A stretch of DNA of 41,919 nt, from positions 1 through 41,919 of the forward strand of contig JAKAQK010000003.1 of the NCBI GenBank assembly GCA_021822625.1, written 5' to 3'. Within the stretch, counting starts at the first letter, position 1; each line of letters starts with the position of its first letter. Under the pieces are notes generated by a model, which saw nothing but the letters and a program-made list of their open reading frames with translations, did not search any database and was not told the origin of the DNA. A program made the translations under genes and the position numbers. Below are positions 28,501 through 37,256 of the stretch, piece by piece. Source of the stretch: a bacterium. GTDB lineage: Bacteria > SZUA-79 > Acidulodesulfobacterales > Acidulodesulfobacteraceae.

Positions 28501-29250
28501 TGCATCTTTCGAAAATATATTTGCGCCGCTCTTAATGTAATTCAAGGCGTCAATATAGTCTAACCCAGGTGAAGACAGTTTATTTTCGTATAATTTATTG
28601 TGAAAATTTTCGCGTATAACCGACAAGCTATTATAAAATATGCGAATACTTTCAGGCATGTCGGGCAAATAAGATTTTAAAACTCTAAGCTCGCTATTTT
28701 TTACAGCTTCAGCGTCTAATTCATTAATTACATTAAACAGCTGCACCCCCCATGGGAAAAAATCGTCAAATTTTCTTATATTTCTAAAGCCGATATTAAT
28801 AGTTATATTATTATTGCTTTTATCAATATTTTTGCTGCCGCCGTCTGTGTCTGCCGCAATTGCCGGAGCATCGGTATTTTTCTGATTTGAATCGTAACTT
28901 TCAGCTTTAAAAATATCCTTTGTAATATTATATAAAAACCAAACGGCATCGATAATACTTATATCTTTTCGGACGCCGCAAGATTTTTCGGCGATAAATT
29001 TAATAAATTCATTTATTGAAAAAGTATACGGAGGTTTGCAAGAAGTGCCTATTTTATCAGAAAGGATATTTTTTAAATATAAAGCAGGTCTCTTTCCTGC
29101 AAAAACTACGGCATAGTTTGAAAAATCATTGCAACCAGAGCTGTCTCCGTAATTATTGTCCTTTATCAATTTTTCCGCTATATGTTCAATAATAGAATCT
29201 TTATACGTCAGAGCGTAAATTTTCATTGCAATTACCTTATATCGCAACAT
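25582..29250 (-). CDS. addB: AddB-like PD-(D/E)XK nuclease / degenerate helicase subunit with Fe-S ligands
   Basis: VFAGKRPALYLKNIL N-terminus, GLQIMGLLETRALKFDKVVVFDANEDILPP, nuclease motif SFVVIDYKTGK, and cysteines YINCPAKFYYKY plus C-terminal CGYCSYSLLC. Adjacent to an AddA-like gene. Confidence 0.78.
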   Translation of the reverse strand: MLRYKVIAMKIYALTYKDSIIEHIAEKLIKDNNYGDSSGCNDFSNYAVVFAGKRPALYLKNILSDKIGTSCKPPYTFSINEFIKFIAEKSCGVRKDISIIDAVWFLYNITKDIFKAESYDSNQKNTDAPAIAADTDGGSKNIDKSNNNITINIGFRNIRKFDDFFPWGVQLFNVINELDAEAVKNSELRVLKSYLPDMPESIRIFYNSLSVIRENFHNKLYENKLSSPGLDYIDALNYIKSGANIFSKDANEDMSRNINNEDADEDIICGDINENINENINSNISDFRNGFKKIYLAGFISLNKTEAYIFKTLAESEDAEFYTQFESLKEEEYSKDYIVSKLINALGNPEIECIFPKNRQNSNNGNNGKYNKEADDMNNNNNDNCNSGNNDTYNNCNKVNKNYPETVLNFHEGFDVHSELESKRNINILDKNKFIPETSAIILPDANTLMPLLYHVINYMDCDYNITMGYSLKRTPLYSLLTLISKSQGTKLPEKNGNGIKNSGAEKAEDKDFNKKNTQGYKYKYKYKYVAKDYINLLKHPYVKMLCGEDAASAADAAEEYIILNNYSYITLNDIENAVLSFDVPHSHSDDNENFHVLIDVIKKIHEQFFINFEADETTPENFSNKLSEIISKVTFNERITINENDSGSAAADYKSAPEFTEKIIEILNTFGNSYCGNETMKQKSIFRLFKYYIDNEFAAFEGIPLKGLQIMGLLETRALKFDKVVVFDANEDILPPVKKYDPLLPYTLRKKLGILCYTDYEALYRYYFRRLIFGAREADIIYIKNDNKIRSRFIEEIIWDEEKKAKKLDIKNINILSFKTDMLQKSSSDFEIKKNKLILDIIDNIFTKLSITAIDTYINCPAKFYYKYIAGLSEADAIKDGYIGAERVGIFEHMVLKKFYEDFLAKKGFNKKCANIENINIHATTDIALDNYIKEKINGIIDECGNEADDFLVKETSKNLLFNFIKHDLSNNYFNNMEEWEILGLESKVEAEFNIWEDRSNSDKINCEKTVKLFGIIDRIDKFKKRVEDCNNCNNYNDNNRNNDNNDDSSDSGESFVVIDYKTGKHAVKPDIDKLNNYCGGKPLTDRGKIKEFIKSFQLPVYMYLFKQTLLNANNKKAGAEAQIKGCQNAAASGYAKINACLCMVSNDIRTGKDKYRQYMFNADKENNDSVGTIMENIIMPSLANIIKEISNEEKPFIPDYSDDTVCGYCSYSLLCGKIFN

Positions 29251-29442
29251 AACTAATTATTGGTTATTAGTTTTGTCAGCTATTGGTTATTTGTTATCGG
29301 TTACTAATTATAGTTATTTGTTCTGTTAGCTTTAGCTATTGGGTATTTGTTTTGTTAATTATTAGCTATTAGTTATTAGTTATTAGTTTTGTTAGCTATT
29401 GGATATTAGTTTTTTATTATTTAATTTATTTATTTTGATTAA

Positions 29443-32400
29443 TTAATCAATATTTATAATATTATCATTATCATCGCCGTTAAAGAACAAATCTGTTAAT
29501 TTATTTTTATGACTGCCTATTTTGGGCGGCAATAAAATGTAAAGTTCGTTTTCCGCTCTTGTCAGCGTTACATATAAAAGATTTAATTCGTCTATAAAAT
29601 TTAATGATTTTTGGCGTATATATGAAACTACAGATTTCACGGCAATTTTATTTTCTTCAGACATTGTTTTAGATGCGCTTGTTTCATTTTTTATTCCCGA
29701 ATGTTCTGCAAAAATTGGATACGCATCGATAGTTAATTCATCATTTAAATTTAACCCGTCGTTATTTTGATTATTTTTAAAAATGTCTTTGACGATGCTT
29801 AACAAGAAATTCTGCCCTGTTTTATCTGCATAATCAAGTGCAATGCCGTCATCGGTATAATCGTCGCTCCCATCACCGCCGGTATTGTCTGAACTAAAAT
29901 AGTCAACTATTATTTTATTAGGACTGTCAACTTTCAAGCCTGCATAAGGAATAATAACCACCGGAAACTGCAAACCCTTAGATTTATGCATAGTTAAAAC
30001 ATTTATGGCATCCTTGTCGTCGGAATTAAGTTTGACTAAAAATAATTTTTCTTCAGATTTAACGTTTTCAAAAAAATCTATAAACTCTCCTAAACTGTTT
30101 TCGCTTTCCTGTTCTCGATCTTTTAAAAGTTCAAGAAGGTGCATAAAGAACCCGAGATTATTTTTAAAATTTTCATAAATATTAAATTTTTGATAAAACA
30201 TGCATACAAAATCATAAGGAGGATAGTAACCCGCGCTATCAATTAAAGGTTTAAAATAATAATCCCAGACGGAATTTTCTTGGAACCATTTTTTAAAATC
30301 CAAATAAATAAACTTTTTATCTCTATTTTGCGCAATGAAATAATTTAGCCCATTTTTAAAAGCGGCGGAAAAATCTTGCTCATCAAGTATAGAGGCAAAT
30401 ATTGAACCGCTTATAAAATTAATTAGGGAAAGATTGTCGGAAGGTTTATTTATAAATTTCATAAAACTGATAACTTCTTTAATCAGAGCGTTATTTCTTA
30501 TATCGGCGTTTTGCTCCGATTCTGCCGGTATTCCGTCACGTTTTAGTCTAAGAACTATATCGCTTGATTCTTGATTTGTACGCGTCAGAATTGCGATATC
30601 TTTATATTTGTAATTTCGGGTTTTTATATTATCTGTTATTATATTTATAGTTTTTTCTAAGCATATTTCTTTAATTTTATGAGAAGTTAAGATATCATCC
30701 GAAAATACATCCGCGTTATAGTCTATGTTGCCCTTATCGTTGCTGCCGTCATTATATGTATTGTCGGGAATATATTTTTCTTCGCTGTTTTTATTATAAT
30801 TTGTCTGTTCATGCTTTGTTTGTTTATATTCTGTTTGTTTATGCTTTGCCTGTTCATATTCTGTCTGTTCATATTCTGCGCCTTCCGCTTCGTTCTGTTT
30901 TTCTAAAATCCGCTCAATATATATACGCCCGCCGCCGCAATTTTCCTTTCTAACAACTCCATCGGGCGATTCCTGCGCATTGTCTTTATATACCGTATTT
31001 ATAAGATGAGCAATATTTTTATTTACAAGACTATCTACGGAAGATTCGGCTGAATATAACGAATCTGAACCTGTAAAATCAGCAGAATTATTAGAATTTG
31101 TTAATAAATGGGAAATTAAATGTTCAGGGTTAAAAGTTTGATTGAAAAAATCTATAAGTTCTTTTTTTGACCTGAAGTTATAAGAAAGTTTTTCTTCATA
31201 AAAATTATCTTCATCGATAATATTTTCGCTGCGGAAATCATCCATAACCTCATCGAATAAATCGGCATCCCCTCCTTTAAATCTATATATAGACTGTTTT
31301 TTATCTCCGACATAAAAAAATGTGCCTCCATTTGCAATGCTGTTCCCGACCAATGCTTTTATGTTCTCCCATTGAAGCCTGTCCGTATCCTGAAATTCAT
31401 CTATAAGATAATGATAAATTTTTTCTCCGATATTAAAATATATTTCCGGCACCCTATTATCTCTTATCAACTCATTTACTTTTATTTTCAACTCATCTAT
31501 AAATATATTCCCGTCGTTTTTAGATTTTTCTGCTATAATTTTTTTTACTTCTTTTAATATTTTTATATAAGAATAAAATTTTATGCCGTTAGCGGTTAAA
31601 ATAATATTTTTAATGCTTCCTCTTATGCTGTCCCATGTCTGCTGAAGTCTGTTTAAGGTAAGCGCCGCTTCTTTAACAGCCGATTCTTTATAATTGGCTT
31701 CATTATTAAAATCGGGCGCTTTATTCAAATTATTAAACGTATCCGACTTACTTAACTTACCTGACTTATTTATATTATTTAAATTATCTAAATTATGATT
31801 AGGCAACTTATCTAAATCAATTAAATTATCTAAGCTCTCTAAGCTTTTAGCATTGGTTATAATCTGGCGTATATTATTTTTAAGAAGATAAGCTGAACTG
31901 AAATCCATTTTTGAAATTTTTGCCAACCCTTTCAATGCATTTTTATTTAAAGCTATTCTTTGAGATTTAGATTTTGATTTTGATTGAGATTTAGATTTTG
32001 ATTGAGATTTAGATAGAGGAGCTGTTTTTGCTTTGTCTGCCGTTCTAAATTCAAAATCATCGGCGATATTTATATCTGATATATAGAAATTATTAAAATC
32101 GTCTATTAAACGAAACAATTCTTGCAATTTTCCGCCGCAATTGCAAACATCGTCTATTGTGAATGGTCTTTCATATATGTCGTTGAGATTTTTTTCTATA
32201 TAATTATGCGATTTAATTAAATAGTCTTCATCATTCGGGATTCTGAAATATTTGCCTTCAGTATTTTCAATATTTCTTAATTCTTTTATCGTTTCTACAA
32301 TTGCCCTGCGCGGATTGAAACTGCTTTTGCCCTCTATAACCGTATAATTTTTAATAAATTCCCTAAATATATTTTTTATTTCGCTGTCTTTGTTTCCACT

Positions 32401-33030
32401 TGACCCGCCTGACGCATTTGACCGTTCTGCCGGGTATGATAATGCGCTTAGCGTATCAGACGCTTCTGATACTTCCGACGCTTCTAAAAGCAGACTTTCT
32501 AACGCAGATTCTATATAAGGGGTTGGATTCATCATTATATTAAACCCCGGTCTTATATCAGTCTCCAGTAAAGACGCCTTAATTATATCCGTTAAAAAAC
32601 TGTCTATCGTTTTTACATTGAAATCTGAATAATTTTTTATGATATTATCTACAATAAACAGAGCCTTTTCTTCAATATTTTTTGTATTAGGACAGCCATT
32701 GCCATTGATATTCGTACTTTCGTAATTTACGGATACCACTTTTTTAATCTGTTCTATCGAGTGCTTATCCCCTATGGCAATAGATTTAAGCAGTTTCATA
32801 ATACGGTCTTTCATCTCTCCCGCAGCTTTATTTGTAAATGTTATGGCTATAATATTATTTAAATTATTTATATAGGCGTTATTTGATTTTATTTCGGAAG
32901 ATAAAAGAAACTGGACAAACCTTAAAGAAAGATTATGCGTTTTGCCGCTTCCGGCAGATGCTGATAACTGGAAAATATGAGGAAACTTAAGTTCTTTATC
33001 ATTTTTTAAAGGCTCAGGGATATTATGCAT
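29443..33030 (-). CDS. addA: AddA/RecB-like UvrD-family helicase
   Basis: Walker A LSASAGSGKTHNLSLRF, IAITFTNKAAGEMKDRI, YLIDEFQDTDRLQW, FYVGDKKQSIYRFKGGD, INVLTMHKSKGLQFPVVIIP, LYVTLTRAENELYI. Confidence 0.85.
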   Translation of the reverse strand: MHNIPEPLKNDKELKFPHIFQLSASAGSGKTHNLSLRFVQFLLSSEIKSNNAYINNLNNIIAITFTNKAAGEMKDRIMKLLKSIAIGDKHSIEQIKKVVSVNYESTNINGNGCPNTKNIEEKALFIVDNIIKNYSDFNVKTIDSFLTDIIKASLLETDIRPGFNIMMNPTPYIESALESLLLEASEVSEASDTLSALSYPAERSNASGGSSGNKDSEIKNIFREFIKNYTVIEGKSSFNPRRAIVETIKELRNIENTEGKYFRIPNDEDYLIKSHNYIEKNLNDIYERPFTIDDVCNCGGKLQELFRLIDDFNNFYISDINIADDFEFRTADKAKTAPLSKSQSKSKSQSKSKSKSQRIALNKNALKGLAKISKMDFSSAYLLKNNIRQIITNAKSLESLDNLIDLDKLPNHNLDNLNNINKSGKLSKSDTFNNLNKAPDFNNEANYKESAVKEAALTLNRLQQTWDSIRGSIKNIILTANGIKFYSYIKILKEVKKIIAEKSKNDGNIFIDELKIKVNELIRDNRVPEIYFNIGEKIYHYLIDEFQDTDRLQWENIKALVGNSIANGGTFFYVGDKKQSIYRFKGGDADLFDEVMDDFRSENIIDEDNFYEEKLSYNFRSKKELIDFFNQTFNPEHLISHLLTNSNNSADFTGSDSLYSAESSVDSLVNKNIAHLINTVYKDNAQESPDGVVRKENCGGGRIYIERILEKQNEAEGAEYEQTEYEQAKHKQTEYKQTKHEQTNYNKNSEEKYIPDNTYNDGSNDKGNIDYNADVFSDDILTSHKIKEICLEKTINIITDNIKTRNYKYKDIAILTRTNQESSDIVLRLKRDGIPAESEQNADIRNNALIKEVISFMKFINKPSDNLSLINFISGSIFASILDEQDFSAAFKNGLNYFIAQNRDKKFIYLDFKKWFQENSVWDYYFKPLIDSAGYYPPYDFVCMFYQKFNIYENFKNNLGFFMHLLELLKDREQESENSLGEFIDFFENVKSEEKLFLVKLNSDDKDAINVLTMHKSKGLQFPVVIIPYAGLKVDSPNKIIVDYFSSDNTGGDGSDDYTDDGIALDYADKTGQNFLLSIVKDIFKNNQNNDGLNLNDELTIDAYPIFAEHSGIKNETSASKTMSEENKIAVKSVVSYIRQKSLNFIDELNLLYVTLTRAENELYILLPPKIGSHKNKLTDLFFNGDDNDNIINID

Positions 33031-33240
33031 GTTTCATATTTTATATTTCATGTTTTATATTTTATATTTGATTTATTATTATTTAATTAATAGAAATATC
33101 GTTCATATTTCATGCGTTATGTTTCATATTTTATATTTTATATTTCATGTTTTATATTTTATATTTGATTTATTATTCATTAATTAATATTAATAGAGAT
33201 ATTATGTATGCTTCATGCGTTATATTTCATATTTTAATAT
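33025..33240. repeat. AT-rich duplication, period about 97 bp
   Basis: GTTTCATATTTTATATTTCATGTTTTATATTTTATATTTGATTTATTATT occurs at about 33030 and about 33121 (the second copy has a short insertion). Confidence 0.75.
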
Positions 33241-33258
33241 TTTATTTATTATTAATTG

Positions 33259-34809
33259 TTATGAATTTTTTTTACTGCAATCAATCCCGTATAAGTCATA
33301 ATTTTTTTGCTTTGTAATTTTTACCCGTAAGAAGCCGGCTCCTTCATTTTCTTTTACAACGCCGCAGTCGGTTATTCCGCCGGTTATTTTACCGGACGCT
33401 TCGCCTTTGTTTTCGGAATAAACATAAGTACAGCCGTCTATATCAGGCGCCTGAAAGTAAGTTCTTGCCTGGATAATATTTTTACCGCTATTCTCGTTAT
33501 CTATTATCGCTTCATACTGCTTTCCGTTATATTTTGCAAATATTTCCGGCAACAATGAATTTTGCAGTTCCATGAGCGTTTTATATCTTTCGTTTTTTAA
33601 TTTCACGCCTATCTTGTTTTTGAGTTTAAAAGACGCTGCATCTCGTTCGTCTGAATATTTAAAAACCCCAAGATTATCAAACTTTGTTTCTTTAATAAAA
33701 GACAGCAGTTCATTAAAATCATCCTCAGTTTCTCCCGGAAAACCGCATATAAGAGATGTCCTCAGCGCAATATCGGGAATTTCTATTTTAAATTTTTCAA
33801 TCAATTTTAATATTGTTTTTTTATCCGTCGACCTTTTCATTAATCTTAATATGTTGTCGCTTATATGCTGAATAGGCATATCAGCATATTTAAGGAGCTT
33901 TTCTTCATTTTTAATAAGCGATATCAGATTGTCTGTTATGAGAGCCGGATAAAGGTACAGAAGCCTTATCCATTTTATTTTCTCAACTTTTATCAATTCT
34001 TTTAATAAAATGTATAAACCGTCTTTGATATTGCGGTCAACGCCATAGTAAGAGCTATCCTGAGAGATAACTATTAATTCTTTCACGCCGGTTTCCGACA
34101 AATACAGCGCCTCTTTTTTCAAATCTTCAATGCTTTTAGATTTATAAACCCCTCTTATTGACGGTATTACGCAAAAAGAACAATGTCTGTCGCATCCTTC
34201 GGAAATTTTTAAATAAGCCGTTCTTTTCAGATTAAAATGCTCTCTTTCTATAAATTTATTATCTAGAGCCGTATTAAAATTTATATTAGTATTTTTATTG
34301 GCATTCGTATTAGCATTAGCATTCGTATTCGTATTTAACTCTGCATTTTCATTTATATTAGCATTCGCATTAGCATTCATATCCGTATTAGCATTAGCAT
34401 TGGCATTGGCATTCGTATTTAACTCTGCATTTTTATTTATATTTGAATCTGTATTAAGTTTTTTTGCAATATCTGCAATAGCGATTTCGTCAAAAGTAGA
34501 TAAAAAATAGTCAACTTCGGGCAAATCTTTTATAAGAACATCTTTATTATTGTTTACCATACATCCTGTTACTATTATATGCTTAGTACTGCCTTCAAGT
34601 TTGTGATTTATGGTTTCCACTATTATATCTATAGATTCTTTTCTAGCTTTCTCAAGAAAACCGCACGTATTTATTATACATATATCGCTTCCTGAAATTT
34701 CAGGACTAAAAACAAGCCCTTCTCTTTTTAAAATAGTAAACATATCTTCAGAATCAACCTGGTTCTTTGGACATCCTAAACTTATGAGATGGAATTTTAA
34801 ATTTATCAT
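33259..34809 (-). CDS. rimO: Ribosomal protein S12 methylthiotransferase RimO, with a low-complexity Asn/Ala/Thr-rich insertion
   Basis: FHLISLGCPKNQVDSEDM, DICIINTCGFLEKARKES, radical SAM SEGCDRHCSFCVIPSIRG, LRTSLICGFPGETEDDF. Repetitive linker NTNANANANANTDMNANANANINENAELNTNTNANANTN. Confidence 0.93.
   Translation of the reverse strand: MINLKFHLISLGCPKNQVDSEDMFTILKREGLVFSPEISGSDICIINTCGFLEKARKESIDIIVETINHKLEGSTKHIIVTGCMVNNNKDVLIKDLPEVDYFLSTFDEIAIADIAKKLNTDSNINKNAELNTNANANANANTDMNANANANINENAELNTNTNANANTNANKNTNINFNTALDNKFIEREHFNLKRTAYLKISEGCDRHCSFCVIPSIRGVYKSKSIEDLKKEALYLSETGVKELIVISQDSSYYGVDRNIKDGLYILLKELIKVEKIKWIRLLYLYPALITDNLISLIKNEEKLLKYADMPIQHISDNILRLMKRSTDKKTILKLIEKFKIEIPDIALRTSLICGFPGETEDDFNELLSFIKETKFDNLGVFKYSDERDAASFKLKNKIGVKLKNERYKTLMELQNSLLPEIFAKYNGKQYEAIIDNENSGKNIIQARTYFQAPDIDGCTYVYSENKGEASGKITGGITDCGVVKENEGAGFLRVKITKQKNYDLYGIDCSKKNS
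34276..34456 (-). repeat. In-frame 6-bp microsatellite-like coding repeat in rimO
   Basis: Plus-strand (GCATTN/GTATTN)n with two copies of GCATTCGTATTTAACTCTGCATTTTYATTTATATT (about 34316 and about 34410), encoding NA/NT dipeptides. Confidence 0.85.
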
Positions 34810-34829
34810 ATCGGTTTTTATTTTATTTA

Positions 34830-35150
34830 GTATTTTGTATTTTGTTTAATATTTTATATGGGATTTTATATTTTGTTTAATGAGTTATTTTGAATTTTGT
34901 TTAATATTTTATTTAATATTTTGAATTTTGCCCGATATCTTATTTTATATTTTGTATTTTGTTTAATTTAATATGTTATATGGGATTTTATATTTTGTTT
35001 AATGTTTTGAATTTTATCTAATACCTTATTTTATATTTTGTTTAATGTTTTGAATTTTATCTAATACCTTATTTTATATTTTATATTTTGTTTAATGTTT
35101 AATTATGTTGTTTAATATTTAATATTTTATTTAATATTATAATAAATTGT
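34830..35150. repeat. AT-rich degenerate repeat tract, including a 43-bp period
   Basis: TTTAATGTTTTGAATTTTATCTAATACCTTATTTTATATTTTG is directly repeated (aatgttttga at 35001 and 35044). TATGGGATTTTATATTTTGTTTAATG occurs twice. Confidence 0.8.
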
Positions 35151-35413
35151 AAATAAAATCGTTTATATTGTGTTTACAAAACAGCGCTATAATAAAATTA
35201 AATAAAATTGTAATTAAAAATATAAGTTATAAAAATTACCTATAATCCTATAAAATTTACAAACTATATAAATTATATAACCTATATCAAATATATATAC
35301 TACATATAATATAGTATATGAAACAATATATATTGTGGACGCTATATGCTGTTTTAATATGCTATAATGTATGTAATATATGTATGTAATAGATAAAATA
35401 TTATAAATGAAAT

Positions 35414-37009
35414 TTGAAATTTAATAGAAAAATAATTAAAAATATTATGAAATTAACAGAGTCTAATTATACCAAATTTTTTACGCTGTGTTCTGTTTTT
35501 TTAACAATCTCATTGGTTCTTTCATTATCCTATACCGAAGCTTCATACTCCGGCACATTAAAGCTTTTAAAAAAAACCGGACAGGCAGGTTATTTAGAAA
35601 AATCAGGTCAGACCTACGCCGGACACTATGAAAACAAAGGCAATATTGGAAACTATCTTATCCCTGTTTCCGACACCGCAATCAAAAAAACGTTTAAGAT
35701 TAAGATTGTAAATAATGTTATAGGAATACGCAATAGATATATCAGCCTTAAACAGGCGTTAAAATTAGCTTTGATAAATTATCCGGGTATATTATCCAGC
35801 AAGTATAACTATCTTAATTATGTCTATTTGAATAACGAATCGACCTACAAATATTATCCTCAAATTTCAGCTAATGCCGGATTCACAAAAGAAACCGTTA
35901 TGAATGTAAACAACACGGGAGAGGCTCAAACTATCGGAAACCAAGTGCTCATCCAAAACGTCAATCAAAATTATTTTATAAATAATTACAGCGGAAGTAT
36001 TAACGCTACATTGGAATTATATTCTTTCGGTTCGCGTTATTACAATTATCTTCAGTCAAAATATAATATGCTAAGTCAGAAATACGCATACAATCTCACT
36101 ATTAATAACGATTTATACAATGTAATATTTGATTTCGAATCATATTTTGAAGATAAACAGTTAGAACAAGCGGACAGAGAAAATTTAAAAAACGATGAAA
36201 TTCAATATAAGTCGGCTTATGCTTTTTATAAAGTAGGGACTGGAGACCTGCTTGATGCAGAAACAGCCAAAGCTACCATGGAAACAGCTAAAGCATCTTA
36301 TATAAATTCTACTTTTAATGTAAAAATAGCAAAACTTGCGCTTTTAAATTCTATCGGCTTATCGCCTGAAAACGGTAAAAATGCGGTCAAATACCATTTT
36401 GTAAATTCCGTATCGTTTAAATCTTTTAAAACAAAATTAAAAAGTCTGCTGTCAAAAGGGCTTAAACATAATCCCCAGCTAAAACAGGCGGCTTTTGCGG
36501 TTAAATCGTCTAACGCCTCGGTACGGCAGGCTGTTTCAGGCTATTATCCTTCTTTAAGCGCAAGTTTTAATTATACGGGAGAAAATTCATCTTTTCCTTT
36601 AAACAGAAACTATTCAGTCGGCATAGCCGTTAACATCCCTATATTTAACGGATTTTTGACGGAAAATCAGGTAGGAGCCGCAAAAGCTCAGTTAAATAGC
36701 AACATTTGGAATAAACGTTTAGTTAAAAATAATCTGATATATGATGTCTCTAACGATTACTATAATATAATTAATCAATATTTGACGGCAAAGGCTCTGC
36801 GCCAATCCGTCGTGTCTTCAAAACTGGCTTATAAACTGGCTCTTAAAAGCTATCAGGTCGGCGTAGGCTCAATGGTGCAGCTTGTAACCGCAAACTCGCA
36901 ATATATTACGAGCAAAACAAATTATATAAATGCAGAATTTACATATTTTTATGAAAAAGCTAAGCTGTATTCAGACCTTGGTCTGCTTATACGCCACTAT
37001 TTAAAATGA
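35414..37009 (+). CDS. TolC family outer membrane efflux protein
   Basis: N-terminal signal-like hydrophobic segment. Repeated TolC-type helices: ISLKQALKLALINYPGI..., VGTGDLLDAETAKATMETAKASYINSTFNVKIAKLALLNSIGL, VGVGSMVQLVTANSQYITSKTNYINAEFTYFYEKAKLYSDLGLL. Confidence 0.88.
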   Translation: MKFNRKIIKNIMKLTESNYTKFFTLCSVFLTISLVLSLSYTEASYSGTLKLLKKTGQAGYLEKSGQTYAGHYENKGNIGNYLIPVSDTAIKKTFKIKIVNNVIGIRNRYISLKQALKLALINYPGILSSKYNYLNYVYLNNESTYKYYPQISANAGFTKETVMNVNNTGEAQTIGNQVLIQNVNQNYFINNYSGSINATLELYSFGSRYYNYLQSKYNMLSQKYAYNLTINNDLYNVIFDFESYFEDKQLEQADRENLKNDEIQYKSAYAFYKVGTGDLLDAETAKATMETAKASYINSTFNVKIAKLALLNSIGLSPENGKNAVKYHFVNSVSFKSFKTKLKSLLSKGLKHNPQLKQAAFAVKSSNASVRQAVSGYYPSLSASFNYTGENSSFPLNRNYSVGIAVNIPIFNGFLTENQVGAAKAQLNSNIWNKRLVKNNLIYDVSNDYYNIINQYLTAKALRQSVVSSKLAYKLALKSYQVGVGSMVQLVTANSQYITSKTNYINAEFTYFYEKAKLYSDLGLLIRHYLK

Positions 37010-37044
37010 TTTATTTATTATATTTATTTATTTAGTTAAATAAT

Positions 37045-37200
37045 TAAATGATGTATTAAGGTGTTAATACGTTTATAACGTATTGTTTGAAATGAGTTAT
37101 TTTTTATTTAAATGATTATACGATGTATTCAGATGTTAGTGTGTTTATAGAGCATTGTTTAACATGATTTATTTTTTTAATTAAATAATTATATGATGTA
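37045..37200. repeat. Degenerate direct repeat, period about 72-73 bp
   Basis: GATGTA at 37050, 37122 and 37195, within similar flanks (TTAAATRATTATAYGATGTATT..). Confidence 0.65.
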
Positions 37201-37256
37201 TAACCGAACAACTTATAATTTATATAAATTTATAATTTACGGAGATTTAAATTCTG

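Noticed and set aside
34298-34510. 70-aa hydrophobic plus-strand ORF (FVLALAFVFVFNSAF...)
   Set aside because: Antisense translation of the NA/NT microsatellite in rimO; the periodic hydrophobic pattern is an artefact of the repeat.
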